In this document: piece after piece, positions 54,540-63,182 of the stretch
Position numbering within the stretch: the stretch's first letter is position 1
Layout: each line of letters starts with the position of its first letter
Assembly: GCA_904501985.1 (NCBI GenBank)
Contig: CAJGCT010000001.1
Location: 1-64,000 of the forward strand
From: an uncultured Clostridia bacterium
Lineage (GTDB): Bacteria > Bacillota > Clostridia > Oscillospirales > CAG-272
Direction: 5' to 3'
DNA length: 64,000 nt
Notes under the pieces: generated by a model
Told to the model about the DNA's origin: nothing
The model's database searches: none
The model's input: only the letters and a program-made list of their open reading frames with translations
Position numbers and translations under genes: made by a program

Positions 54540-54911
54540 CTATTGCCTGCTGTCAAATTCTGCTGATATTTCATGCAGTCGTCTTGCGATAGCGGAAATA
54601 AACTGTGCGCAGGTGGGATGGCGGTGTGTAATGTCACAGTCAAAATACCTGCCAAACTCAAAAATACGACCGATGTGGCAGGCGCGCTCAACTGCATGAC
54701 GGCAGTTTCGCTCAACGCCGGCGGCATCGGAAGCATGGCATAATCGTGCTACCTTGGGGTACAACGTTTTTGTAATGTACTTGGTTATGTCGGGTGAATG
54801 ATATGCAAGTATTATAGAACATCTTAAGTAGTCATAACCCTTGCAGCTTACCGGAATCCCAAGGTATATCAGAATATCGGTAACTTGAATATCAAGAGCT
54901 TCATCACTCAT
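54540..54911 (-). CDS. Receiver-less Spo0A DNA-binding-domain protein (C)
   Basis: 123 aa, the most Spo0A-like at its N-terminus: YLGIPVSCKGYDYLRCSI against Spo0A [16 protein letters not shown], and YITKTLYPKVARL against SITKVLYPDIAKK. The recognition helix AAGVERNCRHAVERA keeps the Glu-Arg pair, and FISAIARRLHE closes the domain. No receiver. Its ATG overlaps the stop of the upstream gene (ATGA), so B and C are translated together, which could favour a mixed dimer. AAGGACC precedes the start. Confidence 0.87.
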   Translation of the reverse strand: MSDEALDIQVTDILIYLGIPVSCKGYDYLRCSIILAYHSPDITKYITKTLYPKVARLCHASDAAGVERNCRHAVERACHIGRIFEFGRYFDCDITHRHPTCAQFISAIARRLHEISAEFDSRQ

Positions 54912-55318
54912 AGGTTGGTCCTTCCGGTATTTATCAGATTGCGTCTCAGTTTATCCGCAAGAAGTGCTGTGAATTCGCGTACAGACGGTGTATCTTCGGC
55001 ACTGCTTTTTAAAAAGTGTTCGCTAAGCTTCAATTTATCGCCGTTTTTAAAAAGGAGCTTTATTGCGGTTCGGCAGTTTCGTTCCACGCAGGATACGGTG
55101 GTGCGGTTTTCTTCCGCTATCTGCCGATACAGTCCAACGATAACATTGCGGATAGCGATTTTGTCCATATATACGATCTCTATAGCGCGGCAGAGGTACG
55201 AAAATCCCTTAAGGTGTGTGGACATTCCCATCTCCGTAAGCAGGGTGCGTATTTGCCGGATCAATTCTTCTTCTGTATATTCCGTGAACTCAAGGGGGCG
55301 GTAGGGGTGTGCTTGCAT
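54908..55318 (-). CDS. Receiver-less Spo0A DNA-binding-domain protein (B)
   Basis: 136 aa. TEMGMSTHLKGFSYLCRAIE aligns with Spo0A [20 protein letters not shown]. The recognition helix region TTVSCVERNCRTAI aligns with TTASRVERAIRHAI and keeps Glu-Arg. FTALLADKLRRN ends the domain. There is no receiver domain. Start ATG 55318 with AGGAG 8 nt upstream; the longer frame to 55405 lacks a ribosome site. First gene of a two-gene unit whose promoter contains the second 0A operator. The three paralogues differ strongly from each other, so this is not a recent duplication. Confidence 0.88.
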   Translation of the reverse strand: MQAHPYRPLEFTEYTEEELIRQIRTLLTEMGMSTHLKGFSYLCRAIEIVYMDKIAIRNVIVGLYRQIAEENRTTVSCVERNCRTAIKLLFKNGDKLKLSEHFLKSSAEDTPSVREFTALLADKLRRNLINTGRTNL

Positions 55319-55446
55319 AGTCTTGCTCCTGTGGCGTGTTATTTGCGGATATCTGCACTTGATGTTAACATATATAATTATACCACATAAGTGTGCAGGT
55401 TTCAATTAGGATAATCCCCGAACATTCTGACTGTGTTTTTTGCATA

Positions 55447-55476
55447 ATATACTATAAATTTTCGAAATTTGTCGAA
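55447..55476 (-). promoter_or_regulatory. Tandem 0A operator overlapping the promoter of the B-C pair
   Basis: TTTCGAA (55460-55466) and TGTCGAA (55470-55476, exact consensus) lie 10 bp apart. On the - strand the second box supplies TCGACA (55475-55470) as a one-mismatch -35, with TATATT (55452-55447) 17 bp away. Binding here could repress or replace -35 recognition. The 16-mer TTCGAAATTTGTCGAA is shared exactly with the left operator. Confidence 0.75.
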
Positions 55477-55559
55477 AAGTTAAAGATGCGGTAAAATAAG
55501 TAAAAAAATATTAGTCTGTCACCGCGTTGCGATGACGGACAGCTAATGAAAGGAAGCAT

Positions 55560-56492
55560 ATGAACATATACAGATCTTTTGGAGAGCTTATCGGAAAGAC
55601 ACCGCTTTTTGAGACGGTGCATTACAGTGAAAAGCATAATCTGGCGGCAAAAATATTCGCAAAGCTTGAATATTTTAATCCGGCAGGCAGTGTTAAGGAC
55701 AGAGCGGCTCTTTATATGATAAATGACGCCGAAAAAAGCGGCAGACTTAAGCCGGGTGGGACGATAATAGAGCCTACAAGCGGAAATACGGGCATAGGAC
55801 TTGCGGCGGTTGCCGCTTCACGCGGATACAAGGTCATACTGACAATGCCCGATACCATGAGTGTGGAACGCCGGACTCTGCTTGGTGCTTACGGAGCCGA
55901 GCTGATCCTTACAGACGGCAAACTCGGTATGTCGGGTGCCATAGAGAAGGCGAGGGAGCTTGCGGCGCAGATTGACGGAAGCATAATAGCAGGACAGTTT
56001 GAGAATCCGGCAAATGCTATGGCGCATTATGAGACCACCGGTCCTGAGATATGGGAGGATATGGACGGAAAGGTTGACATATTCGTTGCCGGCGTTGGAA
56101 CAGGCGGCACTATCACGGGAATCGGCAGATATCTTAAAGAGAAAAATCCGAATGTAAAAATAGTTGCCGCAGAGCCTGCTTCCTCACCTATGCTTTCCAA
56201 GGGAAAGAGCGGAGCGCACGGACTTCAAGGCATCGGGGCGAATTTTGTGCCGGATATACTCGATGTATCGCTTCTTGACGAAATTATAACCGTAAATGAA
56301 CAGGAAGCATACGGTGCCGCAAGGGCACTTGCAGGAAGCGAGGGAATCCTTGTTGGTATATCTTCCGGTGCGGCTCTCCATGCCGCTACATTGCTTGCAA
56401 AGCGCCCGGAGAATGCAGGACTAAGTATCGTGGTACTGCTTCCGGATACGGGCGACAGATACTTGTCAACGCCCCTTTTTGGCGGTAAATAA
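55560..56492 (+). CDS. cysK: Cysteine synthase A
   Basis: 310 aa. PLP lysine in AGSVKDRAALYMI (residue ~44), the substrate loop EPTSGNTGIGLA, and the phosphate-binding GTGGTITGIG. It joins O-acetylserine and sulfide into cysteine. RBS AAAGGAAG before ATG 55560; a GTCTGTCA/TGACGGAC hairpin (55515-55541) lies in the leader. The right 0A operator is about 85 bp upstream, so an effect on cysK cannot be excluded. Confidence 0.95.
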   Translation: MNIYRSFGELIGKTPLFETVHYSEKHNLAAKIFAKLEYFNPAGSVKDRAALYMINDAEKSGRLKPGGTIIEPTSGNTGIGLAAVAASRGYKVILTMPDTMSVERRTLLGAYGAELILTDGKLGMSGAIEKARELAAQIDGSIIAGQFENPANAMAHYETTGPEIWEDMDGKVDIFVAGVGTGGTITGIGRYLKEKNPNVKIVAAEPASSPMLSKGKSGAHGLQGIGANFVPDILDVSLLDEIITVNEQEAYGAARALAGSEGILVGISSGAALHAATLLAKRPENAGLSIVVLLPDTGDRYLSTPLFGGK

Positions 56493-56505
56493 ATACAGTA
56501 AATGG

Positions 56506-56537
56506 GCGCGGTCAGCATAAAATGCTGCCGCGCTTTT
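56506..56537 (+). terminator. Terminator of cysK
   Basis: GCGCGG-CAGCAT/ATGCTG-CCGCGC stem with AAA loop and TTTT. Confidence 0.85.
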
Positions 56538-56588
56538 AAAGATATATTATTATCACTGCGTACAGTGATATTTTGTCTAATTTCACTA

Positions 56589-56617
56589 TTGACAAAATTG
56601 CGGTTTAGGGCTAATAT
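56589..56617 (+). promoter_or_regulatory. Promoter of the antiporter gene
   Basis: TTGACA, a 17-bp spacer and TAATAT, about 50 nt before ATG 56670. Confidence 0.8.
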
Positions 56618-56669
56618 ATTATAGGTCGTGTAAATACACGGCAAATCTAATTATATAGGGAAGTATGTT

Positions 56670-57965
56670 ATGACTTTGCTTCTTTCAATTTCACTTGCAA
56701 TGCTTGTTGGCTTGATGCTTTCAAGGCTTGCAAAGCTTGTATCTCTTCCGGCAGTTACCGCTTATCTTGTGGCGGGAATTTTAGTCGGACCTTACTGCAT
56801 AGGTGCTCTCGGAATAGACGGACTTGGATTCCCGTCTCTTGAAAGTCTTGAGCATCTGTCTCTTATTTCCAATGCTGCCCTCGGATTTATCGCTTTCTCA
56901 ATCGGAAACGAATTCCGCCTTTCACAGCTGAGAAAAACCGGCAAGGCGGCGACCTTCATCGGTATTTTTCAGGCGGTTACGGCGGCTGTAGTTGTTGATA
57001 TTGCGCTTGTCGCGGTACATTTTGCAATGCCGGATGTGCTGACCTTGTCTGCCGCTATTGTACTTGGCGCTGTAGCTACCGCCACAGCACCTGCGGCAAC
57101 CTTGATGGTTGTACGTCAGTACAAGGCCAAGGGTGAGCTTACAGACCTGCTTCTTCCTATCGTTGCAATTGACGATGCGGTGGGACTTGTGGTGTTTGCC
57201 ATATCTCTCGGTGTGGCACGTGCGCTTGAGATGGGACATATCGACGTTATCTCAATTATACTTAACCCCATTATTGAAATCGTGGGATCACTGCTCCTCG
57301 GTGCACTTATGGGTGCTGTACTTACTTTTATCGAGCGTTTCTTCCACTCACGCTCCAAGCGTATGTCCATGGCAATAGCGTTTGTGTTCCTTACGGTTTC
57401 ACTGTCTATGCTGAAATTCCACATTGGTCCGGTTGAGATCGGTTTCTCATCGCTCCTTGTATGCATGATGCTTGGAACAGTGTTCTGCAATATGTGCGAC
57501 TATTCAGAGGAGCTTATGGAGCGTGTTGACGGTTGGACAACCCCGCTGTTCATACTGTTCTTTGTTCTTTCCGGTGCTGAGCTTAATATTTCTGTGTTCG
57601 GAAATGTTATGATAGTTCTGATAGGCGTTGCATTCCTTGCGGCGCGTGCTGTCGGAAAGTGCGGCGGAGCGTATTTAAGTGCAAAATGGATGAAATGTCC
57701 ATCTAATGTATGCAAGTATCTTGGCATCACACTTCTTCCGCAGGCAGGTGTGGCACTCGGTATGTCACTGCTTGTAAGCGATCTCTCACAGGGCGGACTT
57801 ATCAGGAATATTGTCCTGTTCTCTGTGCTTGTGCTTGAGCTTGTAGGTCCGCTTGCGACCAAGATTGCCCTTACCAAGGCAGGCGATATCATTCCGGAAG
57901 GAAAAACATCGGCGCGCGGCGTTATTCCCAGCAAGCATGTTGGTCCTCATCCGAAGCAAAAGTAA
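56670..57965 (+). CDS. CPA2-family cation:proton antiporter
   Basis: 431 aa, 12-13 predicted membrane helices. The core region ATATAPAATLMVVRQYKA and LPIVAIDDAVGLVVFAI contains the ion-binding Asp-Asp pair of electrogenic CPA2 exchangers (NapA-like). There is no RCK/TrkA domain at the C-terminus, unlike KefB/C. It probably exchanges Na+ or K+ for H+. It stands alone with its own promoter and terminator. RBS TAGGGAAG is moderate. Confidence 0.88.
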   Translation: MTLLLSISLAMLVGLMLSRLAKLVSLPAVTAYLVAGILVGPYCIGALGIDGLGFPSLESLEHLSLISNAALGFIAFSIGNEFRLSQLRKTGKAATFIGIFQAVTAAVVVDIALVAVHFAMPDVLTLSAAIVLGAVATATAPAATLMVVRQYKAKGELTDLLLPIVAIDDAVGLVVFAISLGVARALEMGHIDVISIILNPIIEIVGSLLLGALMGAVLTFIERFFHSRSKRMSMAIAFVFLTVSLSMLKFHIGPVEIGFSSLLVCMMLGTVFCNMCDYSEELMERVDGWTTPLFILFFVLSGAELNISVFGNVMIVLIGVAFLAARAVGKCGGAYLSAKWMKCPSNVCKYLGITLLPQAGVALGMSLLVSDLSQGGLIRNIVLFSVLVLELVGPLATKIALTKAGDIIPEGKTSARGVIPSKHVGPHPKQK

Positions 57966-57972
57966 ATTATAT

Positions 57973-58009
57973 AAAAAATATCCTCGGATTTGCTCCGAGG
58001 ATATTTTTA
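57973..58009. terminator. Bidirectional terminator
   Basis: AAAAATATCCTCGGA/TCCGAGGATATTTTT perfect stem with a 5-base loop between convergent genes. Confidence 0.92.
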
Positions 58010-58011
58010 TA

Positions 58012-59940
58012 CTATTTGTAAGTCTTTACTGCATACGCAAGCTCAGTGCCATCGTCGGCAATCTGAACCACATCCGGCTCGCTGTTAGAGAAAAGTACAT
58101 TTTCTACAGCTAAAGTGTTGGAGTCAATAAAGAGAGTGTTGCGCTTCACGCCGTCAAGCTTGACGGTGCTGTACTTGTTGAAACCGGTTCCCTTTATATA
58201 CAATGTGCCGTCTGACACCGAGTAGGATTCCACAGTAATTGGTTGTGTACCGAATGTCATTTGCGTGGGCGTGTGTTTGTTGCCGCCCTCGTCGTAAAGC
58301 TGAGCGTATTCAAGCGTATGAAGCGCATCGTCATAAGGCTCTCCTGTCTTGAAGCCGTTCTGATGAAGCAGCGTGATATCTCCCACATGGATGCCGCACA
58401 GTTGTCCGACATACGCTGAAAGCATATAAGCTTCAAGATCGCGGTCATATGTATTGGGGTCAACAGAGTTATCAATACCCTGAAGCTCACTGCTACTCCA
58501 TATCACATACTCGGTTTCGTATGCACTGCCGTTTTTCATCATATCGTCGGTAAGCGAAAGTGCCGGGAGATGGTCTCCGTAAAATACCACAACGCAGGGC
58601 TCACCGCGCGACTCAAGAGAATCGCAAAAGTCGCCTATGAATTTGTCTATATCGTGGATCTCATTTACATAGAAATCATACTGATAATACATCTTTTCAT
58701 CGGTGATGTTGTATACGTCAATTGGACCTTTTTCCACAAAGATTCCCTGATTTGACAGCGGCTCATCGGGATATCTTCCGTGTGCCTGCACGCTGACTGC
58801 AAAAACAAAGTCGGCGGTATTGGTTGAATCAAGGGCGGAGTTTATCTCTTTTATAAGATTTCTGTCGTGAACCCAGCTTAGTACATTCTTCGTTACGTCA
58901 GACATCATCTCAAGCGACGTAAATGTATCAAATCCAAGATTGGGATAGACCTTATGGCGGTCATAGAAGGTTGCAATGTAAGTATGGATAGCGTGGGCTG
59001 AATATCCAAGCGTTTTAAGGTTTGCGGCAAGGCTTTCGCAGGCGCGGTCCTGAAGGACGGTAGTATACGGAAATTCACCGAATCCGAAGTGATCCAGATT
59101 CATTCCCGTCAGGACTTCAAATTCGATGTTTGCTGTTCCGCCGCCTATATGAGGTACGCGCATGAAGCCGGATATGTTGTTTTCCTTAAGTGCTGTAAAA
59201 TTGGGCGTGGGGTCCTCTGAAAATTCAACATCTTTTACGTATTTTACGTCAAAGAAGGATTCAAGCTGAACGTATATTACGTTCGGAAGCTTGTCCGATA
59301 CGGTAGAATCGGAGGTGTTCTTCAGTGCATCAATTATCTCGTTTGCCTTGTCCGAGGAATATCCGCCCGGACGTTTGACTCCCTGAGAAATGATACTGCG
59401 TGTAAAGCAGTAAACAAAGCCGTAGGATTCGTATGAGTCGGATAGCTCAGCCGTTTCGTAATCCGATGCATCTACAGGTACGGCAAGTGCGCCGAGTCCC
59501 ACCGTCAGGATCGCTGTAAGCACCACGCATACGATGGATTTCTTATAGTTTACATGACAGCGCGGGCATTTGATAAACATAACCACTCCGAGCGCAATAA
59601 CTGCGACAATCCCTACTATTATAAGCACAATTTGAATTGTGGATAAATACAGATCCATAATGTCAAGAGCCGATTTGACAATAAGGAAGTCGATTGCGGA
59701 GAGAGGGGATGAACGGTATGTCAGTACCACGGCATTTGTTATGCCGAGAATCAGCCACAAAAGGCAGGCGAAAAAGAGAAATGTAAGTCTGCGCCGCAAA
59801 AGCAGAGAAATCGACAGAGTGAATAAAATAATAAGGGTATTTGCGGCGAAGATGTGCGGTGACGATATTAAAAATGTCAACGCACCCATTAGGGAGCGGC
59901 GCCCCAAAATTTCAAGGATAAATTCCAAAACAAATGCCAA
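58012..59940 (-). CDS. LTA synthase-like membrane sulfatase
   Basis: 642 aa from TTG 59940. Four to five N-terminal membrane helices (~1-165) are followed by an extracellular sulfatase-fold domain with VIYVQLESF, the catalytic Thr region GGGTANIEFEVLTGMN, RHKVYPNLGFDTF, and VVFYGDHLPALS with metal ligands. Family members polymerise glycerol phosphate on lipoteichoic acid or make related polymers. The start is a problem: the frame stays open to 60045, the added residues (IRGCIKRFIFAPLHITIPILVG-like) look like real N-terminus, and AAAGGAGTG lies at 60036-60045, but no ATG, GTG or TTG is in frame there. Confidence 0.88.
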   Translation of the reverse strand: MAFVLEFILEILGRRSLMGALTFLISSPHIFAANTLIILFTLSISLLLRRRLTFLFFACLLWLILGITNAVVLTYRSSPLSAIDFLIVKSALDIMDLYLSTIQIVLIIVGIVAVIALGVVMFIKCPRCHVNYKKSIVCVVLTAILTVGLGALAVPVDASDYETAELSDSYESYGFVYCFTRSIISQGVKRPGGYSSDKANEIIDALKNTSDSTVSDKLPNVIYVQLESFFDVKYVKDVEFSEDPTPNFTALKENNISGFMRVPHIGGGTANIEFEVLTGMNLDHFGFGEFPYTTVLQDRACESLAANLKTLGYSAHAIHTYIATFYDRHKVYPNLGFDTFTSLEMMSDVTKNVLSWVHDRNLIKEINSALDSTNTADFVFAVSVQAHGRYPDEPLSNQGIFVEKGPIDVYNITDEKMYYQYDFYVNEIHDIDKFIGDFCDSLESRGEPCVVVFYGDHLPALSLTDDMMKNGSAYETEYVIWSSSELQGIDNSVDPNTYDRDLEAYMLSAYVGQLCGIHVGDITLLHQNGFKTGEPYDDALHTLEYAQLYDEGGNKHTPTQMTFGTQPITVESYSVSDGTLYIKGTGFNKYSTVKLDGVKRNTLFIDSNTLAVENVLFSNSEPDVVQIADDGTELAYAVKTYK

Positions 59941-60116
59941 CCCTACAAGAATTGGGATGGTAATGTGAAGCGGTGCAAAAATAAAGCGTTTTATACAGCC
60001 GCGAATGTTACTTATAATAGTCTGCGTGGTAAGTCCACTCCTTTTTTATGTAATTTCTAATATATCATATCACGATAGTATGAACTGCGGAATATGAAAA
60101 TGTAAACAGAATTTTA

Positions 60117-61076
60117 TTATTGATTAAATTCCTTTAAAAACCATATTTTGCTCTTTTGCGCCGAAAAGCTTTTTTTATCGAGGTAATCAAGCACGGTGCC
60201 GTGGGTTTTGAATCTGAATTCCAGCTTGTATGCGTATAACGCCTGAAATTTGTATCCATGCTTCCTATCGTCTCTGTTTATGCCGTATTTTCCATCTCCA
60301 AGGAGCGGATGACCGATTGATGCAAAGTGTGCACGTATTTGATGTGTTCGTCCTGTAACAAGCTCCACTTCAACAAGCGAAAGGTCACGGGATTCTTCAA
60401 TCACACGGTATTTTGTGATTATTTCCTTGTAACCCGGACGGGGAGACGTTGAAATATCCACCATGTTGCTGGCGGAGTCCTTTTTTAAGTATCCTCTCAG
60501 CGTATCGGTTTTCTTCTTTGGAATACCGTGAATCGCGGCAAGGTAAAATTTTGACAGCTCGTCGTTTTTGATCTTTTCGTTCATTACGCGAAGAGCTTCC
60601 GCATTTTTTGCCGCGATGACAATGCCGCCGGTGTTTCTGTCGATACGGTTGCACAGCGCGGGGGCAAACGACTGCTCGTCCTCGGGCTTATATTCACCTT
60701 TTCTGTAGAGGTAAGCTTTGACATGACCTATAAGGGTATTAACCTCTTCCTCGTCATCGGAATGAACAATAAGCCCCGGCTGTTTTTCAAGGAGCATTAT
60801 GTTTTCATCCTCGTACACGATGTCAAGATGGGGTGTCAGCTTCATAAAAGCCTGCTCTGTGGCGGTATCCGAGAAGAATTCCTCTGATACGAACATCTCA
60901 ACTGTGTCGCCCTCGTTAAGAATATACCCGATGTCGGTACGCTTACGGTTTACCTTTATCTTTTTGGTGCGTATGCATTTGTACATAAGCGATTTTGGCA
61001 TTGCCTTGACCGCTTTTGAAAGAAATTTATCAAGACGCTGTCCTGCGTCGTTTTGTTTTATATATAATGTGCGCAT
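60117..61076 (-). CDS. RluA-family pseudouridine synthase
   Basis: 319 aa. N-terminal S4 RNA-binding domain (GQRLDKFLSKAVKAMPKSLM) and a synthase domain with the catalytic Asp in CNRIDRNTGGIVIAAK. RTHQIRAHFASIGHPLLGDG is the family's closing motif. It probably modifies 23S rRNA (RluC/RluD-like); the site is not determined. Start ATG 61076, RBS GGAG at good distance. Confidence 0.92.
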   Translation of the reverse strand: MRTLYIKQNDAGQRLDKFLSKAVKAMPKSLMYKCIRTKKIKVNRKRTDIGYILNEGDTVEMFVSEEFFSDTATEQAFMKLTPHLDIVYEDENIMLLEKQPGLIVHSDDEEEVNTLIGHVKAYLYRKGEYKPEDEQSFAPALCNRIDRNTGGIVIAAKNAEALRVMNEKIKNDELSKFYLAAIHGIPKKKTDTLRGYLKKDSASNMVDISTSPRPGYKEIITKYRVIEESRDLSLVEVELVTGRTHQIRAHFASIGHPLLGDGKYGINRDDRKHGYKFQALYAYKLEFRFKTHGTVLDYLDKKSFSAQKSKIWFLKEFNQ

Positions 61077-61149
61077 TGATTACTCCTGTCACTTGTATCG
61101 GTGTTGTTTGACGTTGTAACGCGCCGAAATGTTCCCGAAATTCATATAT

Positions 61150-61665
61150 TTATAGAATAACATATATAGGTTTTGAGGTATACTTTTCTGAGGAGCATAT
61201 GCACACCGCATAATCCTCATATAAAAAGTGCGAGAAGCACAGCTCCGAATCAAATACCGAAAATGAACTCATAGGGCGGGCAAAACCTTCACCGGTATAT
61301 TTCATATAACTTTCCTTTGCGCACCAGACTTCATAAAAATTCATCGCCGGTGCTTTTATCACATAATCGGCTTCGGACGGCGTGAAATACCGCTTTGCCA
61401 AGCGCACAAGCCGCTCCTCGGTGCCGTCTGTATATTCTATGTCCACTCCGATTTCATGATCGGATATTGCCACCGCGCAAAGAGTGTTTGAATGTGATAT
61501 GCTGATATGGATCTTATCTTCATCTTTGAATCGCGGTCTGCCGTTTTTATCATGACACAGCATGGCAGATCTTTTAAATATGTCACGAAACGCATATTCC
61601 GAAAGCTTTCGTGCCGCCTCGTGCTCATCTGATTTTGTACATCCTGTAAGATACAGCCGTATCAC
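61150..61665 (-). CDS. 4'-phosphopantetheinyl transferase (Sfp type)
   Basis: 171 aa from GTG 61665, which follows AAAGGAGG at good spacing; a longer frame to 61719 overlaps the rnfB terminator. Motifs: HISISHSNTLCAVA, IGVDIEYTDG (Mg ligands) and WCAKESYMKYTGEGF. It attaches the pantetheine arm to carrier proteins. It is smaller than typical Sfp (~225 aa). No NRPS/PKS genes are in the window, so its target is elsewhere. Confidence 0.9.
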   Translation of the reverse strand: MIRLYLTGCTKSDEHEAARKLSEYAFRDIFKRSAMLCHDKNGRPRFKDEDKIHISISHSNTLCAVAISDHEIGVDIEYTDGTEERLVRLAKRYFTPSEADYVIKAPAMNFYEVWCAKESYMKYTGEGFARPMSSFSVFDSELCFSHFLYEDYAVCICSSEKYTSKPIYVIL

Positions 61666-61698
61666 GGTGTGCGCCTCCTTTCGGTATAAAGCGACAAA

Positions 61699-61724
61699 AC
61701 GAGGCACCGTGCACGGCACCTCGT
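61699..61724 (-). terminator. Terminator of the rnf operon
   Basis: ACGAGGTGCCG/CGGTGCCTCGT near-perfect stem, then TTTTG on the - strand, just past rnfB. Confidence 0.85.
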
Positions 61725-61731
61725 GTATTTG

Positions 61732-62580
61732 TCAAGCTTCTTCGATGTGTTCGGGATTTATTGTGACGCTGACACGCTGGGATTTATCCGACCAAATGAT
61801 CTTTCTCGGACACTTCTCGACGCACGCACCGCACTGAACACATTTTTCGTAGTCGATGGATGCAACATAGTCGGTAACGTGTATAGCACCCTCAGCGCAA
61901 GCTTTCTCGCAAAGGCGGCAGCTTATGCAGCCTACCTCGCAGTATTTTTTGGTAACAGCACCCTTATCTACAGACATACATCCAACCCAATGGGTAGAAT
62001 CGTAGGGGATAAGCTTAATAATATGCTTCGGACACGCTGTAACGCACTTGCCGCACGCCTGACACTTTTCGTAGTCAACTACAGCAACGCCGTTTACTAC
62101 TTCAATAGCGTCAAACACGCACGCCTTAACGCAGTTTCCAAGACCGATGCATCCGTTGGGGCAAAGCTTGTCGCCACCGCCAAGCTTTGAAGCGGCATAG
62201 CAGTCAACAGCACCCTCGTAAACGTATTTTTTATTGGCAAATTCAGATGTGCCGGAGCACATAACCTGTGCACGCATACGGACAGGCTTTTCAGCCGCAA
62301 CACCCATTATGGCGGCTATTTTTGCGGCAAGCGCTTCGTCGCCTGCAACACAGGCGGAGGTTTTAGCTTCGCCTTTTGCAATAGCCTCGGCTAATGCCGC
62401 ACAGCCTGCGTAGCCGCATCCGCCGCAGTTAGCACCCGGAAGCAGTTCGGATATCTCCTCCACACGCTCGTCTGATTTCACATAAAAAATTTTTGAAGCT
62501 ATGGCAAGAAGTACACCCATTGCGCCGCCGAGAATTGCAAACCACAGGGCGGCAAAAAGAATATTTTGAATGTTTTCCAT
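61732..62580 (-). CDS. rnfB: Rnf complex subunit RnfB (ferredoxin-type)
   Basis: 282 aa. One N-terminal membrane helix, then the [4Fe-4S] motif ANCGGCGYAGCAAL and further clusters: CIGLGNCVKACVF, CQACGKCVTACP, CISCRLCEKACA and CVQCGACVEKCP. It takes electrons from ferredoxin for the Na+ or H+ pumping Rnf complex. Last gene of the operon, followed by a terminator. Confidence 0.96.
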   Translation of the reverse strand: MENIQNILFAALWFAILGGAMGVLLAIASKIFYVKSDERVEEISELLPGANCGGCGYAGCAALAEAIAKGEAKTSACVAGDEALAAKIAAIMGVAAEKPVRMRAQVMCSGTSEFANKKYVYEGAVDCYAASKLGGGDKLCPNGCIGLGNCVKACVFDAIEVVNGVAVVDYEKCQACGKCVTACPKHIIKLIPYDSTHWVGCMSVDKGAVTKKYCEVGCISCRLCEKACAEGAIHVTDYVASIDYEKCVQCGACVEKCPRKIIWSDKSQRVSVTINPEHIEEA

Positions 62581-62593
62581 CTGTGTGTCCCCC

Positions 62594-63181
62594 TTAGAAG
62601 CTCATTCCGGAGAAGCCGGAGAAAGCCATGGCGATAAGTCCCGCCGCGATAAGTGCAATGGGAGTGCCGCGGAAGCTTTTTGGCGGCTCAGCAAAGGAAA
62701 TGCGCACGCGGACTCCTGCGAAGATAACTATAGCCAAGGTGAAGCCAACCGCAGATGCGAAGCCGTATGCTAAGGATTCAATGAAATTGTACCCGTTCTG
62801 AATATTAAGAAGTGCAGAACCGAGCACGGCACAGTTGGTTGTGATAAGCGGCAGGTAAATACCCAGCGCACCGTAAAGAGCCGGTACAAATTTGCGAAGG
62901 AACATTTCGATAAGCTGAACGAGAGATGCGATTATCAAAATGAACGCGATGGTTTCAAGATATTCAAGTCCAAACGGAACAAGTATCAGGTGATATACCG
63001 CCCATGTTGCCGCGCTTGAGAGGGTCATTACGAACACCACGGCGAAGCCCATACCCAGTGCGGTATCCGGCTTTTCGGATACACCGAGGAAAGGACAGAT
63101 ACCGAGGAATTTTGAGAAAATGTAGTTTTCCACAAGCACCGCACCCAGCATCAAAAGGAGAATTTCAACAAGATAGTCCAT
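62594..63181 (-). CDS. rnfA: Rnf complex subunit RnfA
   Basis: 195 aa with six membrane helices. ENYIFSKFLGICPFLGVSEK at the start and NCAVLGSALLNIQ in the middle are family signatures. Homologous to RnfE/NqrD-E. One base separates it from rnfE. Confidence 0.95.
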   Translation of the reverse strand: MDYLVEILLLMLGAVLVENYIFSKFLGICPFLGVSEKPDTALGMGFAVVFVMTLSSAATWAVYHLILVPFGLEYLETIAFILIIASLVQLIEMFLRKFVPALYGALGIYLPLITTNCAVLGSALLNIQNGYNFIESLAYGFASAVGFTLAIVIFAGVRVRISFAEPPKSFRGTPIALIAAGLIAMAFSGFSGMSF

Positions 63182-63182
63182 G

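Noticed and set aside
54475..54699. 74-codon + strand frame downstream of the promoter at 54433
   Set aside because: No ribosome site, non-ATG start, and it is antisense to a well-supported Spo0A_C gene.
46314..55405. A full-length spo0A next to spoIVB
   Set aside because: Expected from synteny and looked for, but no receiver domain is encoded on either strand here.
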